Below are positions 27,372-37,012 of a stretch of DNA of 39,534 nt, in pieces (position 1 is the stretch's first letter; each line of letters begins with the position of its first letter). The stretch spans positions 1 through 39,534 of the forward strand of contig JAHQVV010000162.1 in the NCBI GenBank assembly GCA_019634195.1, read 5' to 3'. Under the pieces are notes generated by a model. That model made no database searches. It had not been told where the DNA came from and worked only from the letters and a program-made list of their open reading frames with translations. Both the position numbers and the translations under genes were made by a program. The DNA is from Phycisphaeraceae bacterium. Lineage in GTDB: Bacteria; Planctomycetota; Phycisphaerae; Phycisphaerales; Phycisphaeraceae.

Positions 27372-28201
27372 TCACGCTGATGCAAAACGCCATCGAACAA
27401 CCCGCCGCACTGCAGACCGAAGCGCTCGCCGTGAACTACGGCAAGCACCCTGTCCTGCACGGCATCGATTTGACCGTCGGGCCCGGCAGCATCACCGGGC
27501 TCATCGGTCCCAATGGCTCGGGCAAGTCCACCCTCCTCCGCGCGATGGCCGGGCTCATCCGGCCTCGCGGTGGGCACACCTCGGTCCAGGGGCAACGCAT
27601 CGATCAGCTCTCGCACCGGCTTCTGGCGCAGACCCTGGCCTTCATGCCCCAGCACCCCATCGCGCCGCCAGGTGTGACCGTCCGCGAGCTCGTCGGCTAT
27701 GGTCGCGCGCCTTTTAACGCCTGGTACAAGCCTGTGCCGATCGGCGACCGCACGCTGATCGAGTCCCTCATACAGCGTTGTGACCTTCAGCCGCTTGCCG
27801 ATCGCCTGGTCCACACGCTCTCCGGCGGGGAGCGTCAACGCGCCTGGATCGCGATGGCTCTGGCCCAGCAGCCGAAGGTGCTCATGCTCGACGAGCCGGT
27901 CTCGGCGTTGGACATCGGCCACCAGCTCGAAGTTATGGACCTGCTTACCGACATCAACCGCGAGCAGCAGACCACGCTGATTATCGTGCTGCACGACCTC
28001 AACCTCGCGGCGCGGTATTGCGATCAGACTGTTGCTTTGCTGGATGGGGACGTCGTGGCCGCAGGGCCAACCGCGCAAGTCCTCAACGCCGAGACGATCC
28101 GCCGCTGTTTCAAAGTCGAAGCGCAATTCCACAAGCCGATCGACGGCTGTTCGCTGTGCTCCTTCAGCCGTTTGACGACTGGGGTGAGTGACCGGCATTA
28201 G
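27368..28201 (+). CDS. ABC transporter ATP-binding protein (iron/siderophore/B12 type)
   Basis: Walker A GPNGSGKST, LSGGERQRAWIAMALAQ signature, Walker B VLMLDEPVSALDI; overlaps permease gene end (TTG 27368 or ATG 27380). Confidence 0.95.
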   Translation: MITLMQNAIEQPAALQTEALAVNYGKHPVLHGIDLTVGPGSITGLIGPNGSGKSTLLRAMAGLIRPRGGHTSVQGQRIDQLSHRLLAQTLAFMPQHPIAPPGVTVRELVGYGRAPFNAWYKPVPIGDRTLIESLIQRCDLQPLADRLVHTLSGGERQRAWIAMALAQQPKVLMLDEPVSALDIGHQLEVMDLLTDINREQQTTLIIVLHDLNLAARYCDQTVALLDGDVVAAGPTAQVLNAETIRRCFKVEAQFHKPIDGCSLCSFSRLTTGVSDRH

Positions 28202-28296
28202 AGCATCTTGCGTCATTGTTGACACGATGCCTTGGCTCCCTCTCCCTAAAAGGGAGAAGGAGCCCGAGCCATGCCAGAAAAGAGGCAGATGCTCTA
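28199..28296. repeat. nested inverted-repeat element (~98 bp) whose left end provides the TAG stop of the ABC ATPase gene
   Basis: Outer arms TAGAGCATCT / AGATGCTCTA (perfect 10 bp); inner stem GGCTCCCTCTCCCT-AAA-AGGGAGAAGGAGCC (13/14). Confidence 0.85.
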
Positions 28297-28321
28297 GCTG
28301 CGGCGTGTCGCGACAATCATC

Positions 28322-29536
28322 TTATCCGTACCCGTTGCGCGGGTCGTAGGTGCGCTCGTCGTTGGGCGTCTGCCCGCGGTGGACGGCACGCTTGCCGAAC
28401 TTGGACTTGATCTGATCGAGGGTCTGCTCGACCTGTTTCTTCTTCTCGCGCTGCGGGTCGGCGAAGAGGTCTTGCTGCGGCGGCTCGTGGGTGAGCGGGC
28501 CGGCGGAGACGCCGATGAGGCGGACGGGCTGGAAGGCCGATCGCGCCCACCTGTCGAACAGGTCGATGGCGGGGCGGTACAGCTCATCGGTCAGGTCGGT
28601 CGCACGGTCGAGGGTGGTGGATCGGGTGATGGTCTGGAAGTCGCCGAAGCGGATCTTGACGGTGACGCCGCGGGCGAGCAGTTGCTTGTGGCGCAGGCGG
28701 CGGGCGACGTCCTCGGCCTGGGTGAGCATGATCGCGCGGACGTGGTCGGGGTCCTTGAGGTCTTCGCGGAAGGTCTGCTCGTGGCCGACGGATTTGGCTT
28801 CGCGCGAGGGGACGACGGGGCGGTCGTCGATGCCGCGCGACAGGCGGTGCAGGCGCGAGCCGTCCTCGCCGGCGTCTTTGGTGAGCTGTTGCTCGGTGAG
28901 TTGTCGCAGGTGGGCGAACGTGCGGACGCCGCGCTTGGCGAGTTTCGCCTCGGTCGCCGGGCCGACGCCCCACATCTTGCCGATAGGCAGCGGGTCGAGG
29001 ATGGCTTGCATCTCGTGGGGGTCGGGCGGGATGACGGTCAGGCCGTCGGGTTTTTCCAGGTCGCTGGCGAGCTTGGCCAGGAACTTGTTGGGCGCGACCC
29101 CGACGGACGCGGTCAGCCCCAGCTCTTGGCGGGCCTGTTCTTTGATGTGCCGCGCGATCTGCTCGGGCGGGCCGAGGAGGCGCTGGCTGCCTGTCGCGTC
29201 GATGAACGCCTCGTCGCAGGACAAGGGCTGGACCAGGGGCGAGACGCGGTCGAGGATGTCGAACAGCTTGGCCGACATCTCGCGGATCCGCTCGCCGGGC
29301 ACTTTGACCAGGACGGCATCGGGGCAGAGGCGCAAAGCGACCGCCGTGGGCATCGCGCTTCGGCAGCCGAACTTGCGTGCCTCGTAGGATGCGGTGGAGA
29401 GCACGCCCCTGGGCCCGCCGGCGCCGACGAGCACGGGCTTGCCTTTCAGGGATGGGTCGTCCAGCACGGCGATCGCCGCGAAGAACTGGTCCATATCCAC
29501 ATGCAGGATCGCGCGTTGGTCGTCGGGCCAGGGCAT
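28322..29536 (-). CDS. dinB: DNA polymerase IV (Y-family)
   Basis: ILHVDMDQFFAAIAVLDDPSLKGKPVLVGA; STASYEARKFGCRSAMPTAVALRLCP; SCDEAFIDAT; GVAPNKFLAKLASDLEKPDGLTVI. Confidence 0.96.
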   Translation of the reverse strand: MPWPDDQRAILHVDMDQFFAAIAVLDDPSLKGKPVLVGAGGPRGVLSTASYEARKFGCRSAMPTAVALRLCPDAVLVKVPGERIREMSAKLFDILDRVSPLVQPLSCDEAFIDATGSQRLLGPPEQIARHIKEQARQELGLTASVGVAPNKFLAKLASDLEKPDGLTVIPPDPHEMQAILDPLPIGKMWGVGPATEAKLAKRGVRTFAHLRQLTEQQLTKDAGEDGSRLHRLSRGIDDRPVVPSREAKSVGHEQTFREDLKDPDHVRAIMLTQAEDVARRLRHKQLLARGVTVKIRFGDFQTITRSTTLDRATDLTDELYRPAIDLFDRWARSAFQPVRLIGVSAGPLTHEPPQQDLFADPQREKKKQVEQTLDQIKSKFGKRAVHRGQTPNDERTYDPRNGYG

Positions 29537-29570
29537 GGCCGCATCGTACCGCGCAGGGCTTTAAGAACGC

Positions 29571-30371
29571 CTAAAGCCCGGGGATGGTGACGTCGTGATC
29601 GACCCAGTTCTTGTGCCACTCGAGCTTCCACATGTCTGGCATAAACGTTGACTCGGCATGGCCATCCATAAAGACGATGTTGACGACGCCACGCTCGTGC
29701 CGGTTGATCGCGAAACGCTGCATCATGTAGCCGCGGTTGTGCGGGATGAACGGCGGGGTGAGGACACGCTGGTCGTTGCGCTCTGGCCAGCCGCCGACCC
29801 AGCGAGCGTCACTGACTGCCGGGACGTCGGAGGTGTTCTTGGGCGCGTCATAGTTCTCGTAAAAGAACTCGCGGGGGAAGATCCGTCCGCCGCCGGTGAC
29901 CGGGTCGTAGAAGGCGTCGCCGTCGGGTTGAAGCCAGTGGTTGACACCGTAGCTCCCGGCGTAGTCTTGCCAGACCCATGAGGTTTTCGCGTCGCCGGGC
30001 GCGTAGAAAGCGGTGCCCGTGCTCCCGGGCGTCACCGCTTCCGGGCATAGCCCGATGTTCTCGGCGCTGGACTCGTCAGGCGAGTCCGCGTACCCGGTCT
30101 GGTCGATGTAGTCGGTGAGCTTGATGAACCAGTTGAACTGGGCGGTAAGTGGGTCGCCCGCGTTGGCGTTCTCCATCGGCATGAGCTTGCCGTTGTTCTC
30201 GTATGCATAAGCGCGCAGAGAGACCCCGAGCTGCCGAACATTCGCCAGGCACTGTGCGGTTTTAGCAGATTGCTTGGCCTTACCCAACGCGGGCAGGAGC
30301 AGGGCGATGAGGATCGCGATGACCGAGATCACCACGAGCAGATCGATGAGTGTGAAGGCGTTACGCTTCAT
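29571..30371 (-). CDS. prepilin-type N-terminal cleavage/methylation domain protein (pseudopilin)
   Basis: MKRNAFTLIDLLVVISVIAILIALLLPALGKAKQSAKTAQCLANVRQLG; C-terminal GVVNIVFMDGHAEST. Confidence 0.93.
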   Translation of the reverse strand: MKRNAFTLIDLLVVISVIAILIALLLPALGKAKQSAKTAQCLANVRQLGVSLRAYAYENNGKLMPMENANAGDPLTAQFNWFIKLTDYIDQTGYADSPDESSAENIGLCPEAVTPGSTGTAFYAPGDAKTSWVWQDYAGSYGVNHWLQPDGDAFYDPVTGGGRIFPREFFYENYDAPKNTSDVPAVSDARWVGGWPERNDQRVLTPPFIPHNRGYMMQRFAINRHERGVVNIVFMDGHAESTFMPDMWKLEWHKNWVDHDVTIPGL

Positions 30372-30396
30372 GCGAGTTCCCTGATCGGCATAGTCG

Positions 30397-30430
30397 TAAA
30401 AAGACCTCCCCCCGTTAAGGGCGAGGTCTC
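30397..30430 (-). terminator. rho-independent terminator/attenuator between PEP-CTERM and pseudopilin genes
   Basis: Minus strand AGACCTCGCCC-TTAAC-GGGGGGAGGTCT followed by TTTT. Confidence 0.8.
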
Positions 30431-30450
30431 ACTTCAAGCAGAATAGATAC

Positions 30451-31206
30451 TCAGTCACGCCGACGGCGGGCGATCAGCAGGCCACCCAGGCCAAGCAGGG
30501 CGAGCGATGAAGGCTCGGGGATTTCGATCAGTTGGAAGCCGTTGACCGGTCCGTTGAAAGCCGTCAAAGAAAACGACAACTCATTGCTGCCGCTGGCGGA
30601 TAGGCCGTTAAGTCGAGCGTAATTGAATTCACCAGCATCGTCGTCGGCGTCTGTATCCTGTGCGAGTGGGCCAACCAAGCCATTGCCGCTATTGGGGCCG
30701 ATGAGGCGGTTAAGCGTAAACGTGTCCGCTAAGCCGATCCCCGCAGTCTGGTCGATGTCTAAACCGCCGTCACCATTGTCCCAAAACCACTCGGAATAGA
30801 TCACGAGGTCGTATGTCGCTGAGGCATTAAGACCGCCAAAGGTCACAGTGAACGCTTCGTTGTTGCCGTCGTCTTTAATCCAAGTGTTGAAGATCTCGTC
30901 TCCCGAGGTCAGGCTTGCGTTGCCGAAATTAAAGCCCGAGCCACTTGCCGGGCTGATCGTCAGGGTGGCTGTCGTGCCAGCGCCGGTCGAATCGACGAGC
31001 GCGTTTGGCCCCAAAGTGTTCACGGCGTTCCATGTGCTAGCGGTGGCAGCGTTTTCGGTCGCCGCACCTTGGTAGTTGTCGCTCGTCTCGATCTTGTTGC
31101 CACCGTTGACACTGGCGTCGCCAACGTTGACGTTCCAAACCGTCACGGCGGAAGCCGGCCCGGTTGCGGCGATCGCGGCAACTGCTGTGGTTAAGTGAAA
31201 CTTCAT
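30451..31206 (-). CDS. PEP-CTERM sorting-domain protein
   Basis: Signal peptide MKFHLTTAVAAIAATGPASA (ATG 31206, GGAG SD upstream); C-terminal IPEPSSLALLGLGGLLIARRRRD. Confidence 0.93.
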   Translation of the reverse strand: MKFHLTTAVAAIAATGPASAVTVWNVNVGDASVNGGNKIETSDNYQGAATENAATASTWNAVNTLGPNALVDSTGAGTTATLTISPASGSGFNFGNASLTSGDEIFNTWIKDDGNNEAFTVTFGGLNASATYDLVIYSEWFWDNGDGGLDIDQTAGIGLADTFTLNRLIGPNSGNGLVGPLAQDTDADDDAGEFNYARLNGLSASGSNELSFSLTAFNGPVNGFQLIEIPEPSSLALLGLGGLLIARRRRD

Positions 31207-31377
31207 CTCCGATTTCTCCAATCAAGTGAAGGGATCAGCTTAAATGAACGAATCTCTCGATTTCGTACCGTAATAGTACACGGGAGTAAGTTAGAAATTA
31301 CGCAAAAGTGTTTATGATGTATGCATCGGTCAAAATAACGCTTACAGGTTGGCCGCCCGCAAAAAGTGCTACTTACC

Positions 31378-32538
31378 ATGAGAGACCGCCTGATCGGCAT
31401 CGCGTTGGACCTTGAATACCCGTATCCGCACCACCAGGACGTGTTCGCGGGGGTGATGGCTTATGCGCGGCAACGGCCCGGCTGGCGCTGCGTGATTGAT
31501 GAACACCCCGGCGCGAAACCGAAGCAGCGGGTGCTGGCCCGGCCCGAGTACAGCGGGGTGATCGCGCGGGCCGACCCCAAGCTTCAGCGGTTGGTTAAGC
31601 GTCTGTCCGTCCCAATGGTCAATGTGCAGTACGAGCATCACAAGAAGGGGTTCGCCACCGTGCGGGTCGATGTGCGGTTGTCCGGCCGGCTCGCGGCCGA
31701 GCACTTCTTGAGCAGGGGTTACCGCCGGTTCGGCATGCTGACCAGTGGGCAGGGCAGGAACCGGTTGGATATCGCGGACGCGTTTGTCCGGCGCCTCCAA
31801 GAAGAAGAGATGTCCTGTGACGCCAGGCTTTTCCCCGAAGACGATGCGCAGGATGTCGGGCATTGGGTTCGCCTGGAAAACTTTCTACAAGATTGGATAC
31901 GTGGGATGAAGACGCCGATCGCGTTGTTCATCGAATCGACGATCACCGCGCGGCTGCTGGTAGAGATGTGCCACGAGATCGGCCTGGATGTTCCGCAGGA
32001 TATTGCGGTGCTTTGTTTTGAGAACAACAGGGCGATGACTGAGGTCGGGACTCAACTCAGCGCGATTGATGAGGATTACAAAAGGATGGGCTATGAAGCG
32101 GCAGAGCTGCTTGATCGACTCATGGATGGCGCGGCAGCGCCGGACGATCCGGTTCTGATCCCGTCGCCCGGGATCGTCGCACGCGAATCGACCGATTATT
32201 TCGCAGTTGATGATGCGCTTGTTGCTCAAGCGCTGAGGTTCATCTCTCGCCACTTGGCAGAGAAGCTTAGTGTCGATTCGATCGCGTACGAATTAGCGGT
32301 GTCGCCGCGCACGTTACAGAACCGCTTTGACGCGGCGTTGGGGCACGGCGTGGGGGCCGAGGTCCGCCGATTACGCCTGGCCGCCGCGAAGATCATGCTC
32401 GCTGAGCCGGAGCTGGCGATCGGGAAGATCGCCAGCCGCGTAGGCTTTTCAGGGTCGGCTGTGATGAGCCAGGTCTTCCGACGGGAGGTGGGGGTCAGCC
32501 CGGGCGCGTTCCGCAAGCAGCGATTGGCTGAGGATTAA
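31378..32538 (+). CDS. XylR-like transcriptional regulator: periplasmic-binding-protein/LacI-type sensor domain plus AraC-type HTH
   Basis: RLIGIALDLEYPYPHHQDVFAGVMAYARQRPGWRC; C-terminal LAVSPRTLQNRFDAALGHGVGAEVRRLRLAAAKIMLAEPELAIGKIASRVGFSGSAVMSQVFRREVGVSPGAFRKQ. Confidence 0.93.
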   Translation: MRDRLIGIALDLEYPYPHHQDVFAGVMAYARQRPGWRCVIDEHPGAKPKQRVLARPEYSGVIARADPKLQRLVKRLSVPMVNVQYEHHKKGFATVRVDVRLSGRLAAEHFLSRGYRRFGMLTSGQGRNRLDIADAFVRRLQEEEMSCDARLFPEDDAQDVGHWVRLENFLQDWIRGMKTPIALFIESTITARLLVEMCHEIGLDVPQDIAVLCFENNRAMTEVGTQLSAIDEDYKRMGYEAAELLDRLMDGAAAPDDPVLIPSPGIVARESTDYFAVDDALVAQALRFISRHLAEKLSVDSIAYELAVSPRTLQNRFDAALGHGVGAEVRRLRLAAAKIMLAEPELAIGKIASRVGFSGSAVMSQVFRREVGVSPGAFRKQRLAED

Positions 32539-32559
32539 CGAGTCGGTGGCGAGCACGTT

Positions 32560-32607
32560 CTATCAACGCAAAACAACCCCAGCCTGTGCCGGGGTTGTTG
32601 TTGATAG
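32560..32607. terminator. long, likely bidirectional terminator hairpin between convergent genes
   Basis: CTATCAAC-gcaa-AACAACCCC-agcctgtgcc-GGGGTTGTT-GTTGATAG. Confidence 0.75.
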
Positions 32608-32628
32608 ACTGATTCGTGTGCGGGTTGC

Positions 32629-33255
<627 letters not shown>

Positions 33256-33410
33256 GCAGTCTCCGGGAAAGGTACGGGACAAAAAGGTTGTGACGGCTCA
33301 CGTGGCCGCCGATGCGCAGCCGACAAGGGCTGTTGCGCAGGTGCAATCTACCTAGATTATCGGTGGTTCAGGTAAATCGCAACAGGGCCAGGCATTAAAA
33401 CACCGGATCA

Positions 33411-34259
33411 TCAGGCTGCCGCCAGCAGCCAGTAGGCCACGGGAGCGGCCAGGAGGGGCGAATCGATGACATCGAGGACGCCGCCAAAGCCAGGGATCGA
33501 CGAGCCCGAGTCCTTGACCGCCGCGTCGCGCTTGAACATCGATGCCAGCAGGTCCCCGCCTTGGCCCACGACAGCGAGCAGGGCACCGACGAGCAGGGCG
33601 TACCACCACGACAAGCCCGCCAGCGGTGTGAGCGTCGCGAGCGACACGAGCGCCGCGAGGGCGACCCCGCCCGCCAGGCCCTCCCACGTCTTGCCGGGGC
33701 TCAGCCAGGGGATGAGCTTGGTCTTTCCGATCGCCCGGCCGGTGAAGTAGGCGCCGATATCGCAGGACTTGGTCGTGAGCAGCGCGGCGGCGAGGACCCA
33801 GGCGGTGTGCTCGGCGCGGATCGCCAGCAGCGTGCCGGGCATGAGTCCTAAGTAGACGAAGGCGAAGACCGCCGCGGCGCCTGCGGCCATCGTGCCGTCC
33901 GTGTTCTGCCCCTTGCACTGCACCAGCACACCCAGCAGCAGCGCGCCGATCCCCAGCGAGACGAGCAGCATCGCGTTCGGACCGGCCAATACCAGGTCGC
34001 CCTGCAAGACGGCGTACACCCCGATACAACCCGCCGCGCCAGAGAGGAACAGCACGCGGAACCCCGTCGCGATGCCTTTGGCTCGCAGCAGGATCGCCAG
34101 CTCCCGCGAAGCAAACCGGATGCCCGGCAGCACCAGCATCAGCAGGATCACCAGCCCGGCCCGCGCGTGGCCTTCCTGCTGCACCCACTGGTCCAGCCAG
34201 AGGACGCCGAGCAGCAGCGCGATCATGATCGGGCCTAGGATCAGCCGGTACTTGAGCAT
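33411..34259 (-). CDS. cdsA: phosphatidate cytidylyltransferase
   Basis: Multi-TM protein ending with CdsA signature: LTTKSCDIGAYFTGRAIGKTKLIPWLSPGKTWEGLAGG ... FKRDAAVKDSGSSIPGFGGVLDVIDSPLLAAPVAYW. Start 34268 also possible. Confidence 0.94.
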   Translation of the reverse strand: MLKYRLILGPIMIALLLGVLWLDQWVQQEGHARAGLVILLMLVLPGIRFASRELAILLRAKGIATGFRVLFLSGAAGCIGVYAVLQGDLVLAGPNAMLLVSLGIGALLLGVLVQCKGQNTDGTMAAGAAAVFAFVYLGLMPGTLLAIRAEHTAWVLAAALLTTKSCDIGAYFTGRAIGKTKLIPWLSPGKTWEGLAGGVALAALVSLATLTPLAGLSWWYALLVGALLAVVGQGGDLLASMFKRDAAVKDSGSSIPGFGGVLDVIDSPLLAAPVAYWLLAAA

Positions 34260-34334
34260 GGTCGGCATGGTACCCGCGACGGCAGCCTGCTGACGCGCAA
34301 AAACCCACCCGATCAAGTAGGCTGGCCCGACTCC

Positions 34335-36245
34335 ATGCGACCCTGTAAACACCTTATCCCGATCCGCTGGCTCGCCGTGCTTGGGCTAGGGCTGATCTGC
34401 GCCGCGATGCAGGCCGCGGCCGGCGACCTGCCCGCCGCCAGCGACGGCGCACACCTCTGGCTGATCCAGCAGGCCACGCCACCCGCCGACGACAAGGACG
34501 CCGAGCCCAAGCTGACGCTCTACCACCTGCCGACCGACATCGACAGGCACCTTGCGACCAAGCTCGACCCGGTCCAAGGCGAGCTCATGCCGCGCGGCAT
34601 CGCTGCGGGCGACGGCCGGCTGCTCATCGTCACCAACGACCGCCAGGTCATGACGATCCGACCGGTCTGGTCCGAGCTGCTGCAGGGCTGGGAGTACCGG
34701 CGACGCACGCTCACGGCGCTGCCCGAGGGCTGCACGCTGATCGCGCTAGCGATGGGGGGCCGCGGGCCATGGGCGCTGGTGCAGGTGCGGTCGCGGGGGC
34801 TGCTCGAGCGGTTGGATGCCCGCCAGCAGCAGCGGGCCGGACCGACCGACCAGCAGATCCTCAACAAGGCGCTCGGGCTGCCCGAGGACTTGCAGTGGGA
34901 TGAGCCGACGCAAACCGATCCACTCGTCGTGGCGCCGGGCGATGACGGCACGGCTGCTCCGCAAGACGACACGACCGAAGAAGCGACGCCTCAAGAAACC
35001 GATGCCGCGGCCGCCGAGCCCACGCTCCCTGTGTACCGCCTGATCAAACTGCGCAGCAGCAAGTGGGTGAGCTCGCCGCTGCCCGAGGGCTTCGATGTGC
35101 CACGCGAGGCCGCGCTGCTGGTCCGACCCGGCGATGATCGGCCGACCGTGCTCGTCGATAGCAATTCAGACTTCAGGCGTACGCCCATCCTGGTCCGCTA
35201 CAACCCGATCGATCCCGTTGAAACACCAACGGGCAGCGCTGCGGAGCCGACCGAAGCGCAGGCACCGGCGTGGGCCCGGCTGATCACGGGCATGCAGCTC
35301 CGCTCGGGGCGGCAGTGGTCTGCCTCGCTGGTCAACGGGCAGATCGTTGTTGCGCTGGAACGCTTCCGGCCACAGAAAAACGTGACCATCGACACGTTCC
35401 TGCTCCGCGGGGAGAACGCCTACGAGATCGGTTATTCCAACATCACCGTTGGCGACAACGCGCGGTGGGCCTTGTGCCCCTGGCAGAACGACATCGGCCT
35501 GCTCGCCAGCCCCGCGCCACCGCCTGACCCAAGCGTCGATCAATCCAATCGGCTGCCCACGCTCGCGCTGCTGGTCGGGCTGAGCATGGACGGCCAACCG
35601 ATGTTCGTCAACGAGCAGGGCCAGACCTTGATGATGCCCATCAGCGAGGAGCGGCCCACCATCCTGGATGGCAACGCCGACCTGTTCGTGCAGATCCTCG
35701 CCTTCATCACCGCGATCTTCATGATGGTGATGTTCTACCGCCGCGCCCCGCAGCAGGACCAGCTCGACCTGCCCGACCACCTGGTGCTGGCGAGCTTCAG
35801 CCGCCGCGCGATTGCGGGGATGATCGATCTTGCGCCGGGGTTCATCCTGGCCGGCCTGATCTACGGCGTGACGGTCAGCGAGACGCTCGTCGAGTCCTGG
35901 CCGGGCAACGGGATCGAGAAGGCGTTCTCCGCAATGCGGCCCGGCTTCGTGGTGATCTTGGTGACGCTGTTCCACACAACGGTCTGCGAGTTCATCCTCG
36001 CCCGGTCGCTGGGCAAGATCCTCATGGGCATGTACGTCGCGGACCTTAACGGCAAGCCCGCGCCGCCGATGCCGTGTTTGGGCAGGGCGTTGAGCCGGGC
36101 CTTCGAGCTGTTCGCGCCGCTCATGATCCTCGTCGCGGTCATCAGCCCCGCACGCCAACGCCTCGGCGATATCCTCGCCAAGACCACCGTCGTCATGCGT
36201 AAGCCCGAGCCGCCTCCCGAACCGGAGGACAACGATGGCTACTGA
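34335..36245 (+). CDS. RDD-domain membrane protein with large N-terminal extracytoplasmic region
   Basis: C-terminal [26 protein letters not shown] ... [19 protein letters not shown] ... RALSRAFE (RDD); N-terminal signal peptide. Confidence 0.85.
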   Translation: MRPCKHLIPIRWLAVLGLGLICAAMQAAAGDLPAASDGAHLWLIQQATPPADDKDAEPKLTLYHLPTDIDRHLATKLDPVQGELMPRGIAAGDGRLLIVTNDRQVMTIRPVWSELLQGWEYRRRTLTALPEGCTLIALAMGGRGPWALVQVRSRGLLERLDARQQQRAGPTDQQILNKALGLPEDLQWDEPTQTDPLVVAPGDDGTAAPQDDTTEEATPQETDAAAAEPTLPVYRLIKLRSSKWVSSPLPEGFDVPREAALLVRPGDDRPTVLVDSNSDFRRTPILVRYNPIDPVETPTGSAAEPTEAQAPAWARLITGMQLRSGRQWSASLVNGQIVVALERFRPQKNVTIDTFLLRGENAYEIGYSNITVGDNARWALCPWQNDIGLLASPAPPPDPSVDQSNRLPTLALLVGLSMDGQPMFVNEQGQTLMMPISEERPTILDGNADLFVQILAFITAIFMMVMFYRRAPQQDQLDLPDHLVLASFSRRAIAGMIDLAPGFILAGLIYGVTVSETLVESWPGNGIEKAFSAMRPGFVVILVTLFHTTVCEFILARSLGKILMGMYVADLNGKPAPPMPCLGRALSRAFELFAPLMILVAVISPARQRLGDILAKTTVVMRKPEPPPEPEDNDGY

Positions 36246-36927
36246 TTCGAAAGCCGCGGTCATCCTGCTGTCCGGCGGCCTCGACTCCGCAACCACCCTG
36301 GCCATCGCCAAAGACCAGGGCTACGCCTGCCACGCGATCAGCTTCGACTACGGCCAGAAGCAGCGCGTCGAACTCGATGCCGCGGCACAACTCGCGCAAG
36401 ACATGGGCGCGGCAAGCCACCGCACCGTCCGCGTCGACCTCGGCGTCTTCGGCGGCAGCGCGTTGACCGATGCCGCGATGAACGTCCCCAAAGACCGCAG
36501 CGACGACGACATCGCCCACGGCATCCCCGTCACGTACGTCCCCGCACGCAACACCGTCTTCCTCAGCTACGCGCTGGGCCTGGCCGAGGTCCTCGACGCG
36601 CACGACATCTTTATCGGCGTCAACGCGGTGGACTACTCGGGTTATCCCGACTGCAGGCCCGAGTTCGTCGAGGCCTTCCAGAACCTTGCGAACCTCGCGA
36701 CCAAGGCAGGCGTCGAAGGTGAAACGATCACCGTCCACGCGCCGCTGATCAGCCTCACCAAGCCGCAGATCATCGAGCGCGGCCTGACGCTGGGCGTCGA
36801 CTACGCCAAGACCCACACCTGCTACGACCCGACACCCGAAGGCAGGCCCTGTGGAAGGTGCGACGCTTGCCTGCTCCGCATCGCGGCGTTCAAGTCGTTG
36901 GGCATGACCGATCCGGCGCTTCAATAA
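36235..36927 (+). CDS. queC: 7-cyano-7-deazaguanine synthase
   Basis: [77 protein letters not shown] (Zn-binding cysteines). Confidence 0.97.
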   Translation: MATDSKAAVILLSGGLDSATTLAIAKDQGYACHAISFDYGQKQRVELDAAAQLAQDMGAASHRTVRVDLGVFGGSALTDAAMNVPKDRSDDDIAHGIPVTYVPARNTVFLSYALGLAEVLDAHDIFIGVNAVDYSGYPDCRPEFVEAFQNLANLATKAGVEGETITVHAPLISLTKPQIIERGLTLGVDYAKTHTCYDPTPEGRPCGRCDACLLRIAAFKSLGMTDPALQ

Positions 36928-36935
36928 TCACATCC

Positions 36936-37005
36936 GTTAGCGCCCGCCCGAAAGGGCGGGGTGCCGATACCTCGCGAACTTCGCCCTTTCGGGCGACCGC
37001 TAAAC
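36936..37005. repeat. inverted pair of REP-like hairpins between queC and ilvA
   Basis: GTTAGCGCCCGCCC-GAAA-GGGCGGGGTGCCG ... TCGCCC-TTTC-GGGCGACCGCTAAAC; both units have the GTTTAGCG-like head and a GAAA loop on their own strand. Confidence 0.85.
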
Positions 37006-37012
37006 TGGTGTC

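Noticed and set aside
33352-34308. 318-aa minus-strand ORF overlapping cdsA in another frame
   Set aside because: The 33411-34259 frame carries the CdsA signature; this one is Arg/Gly/Ala-rich noise despite being longer.
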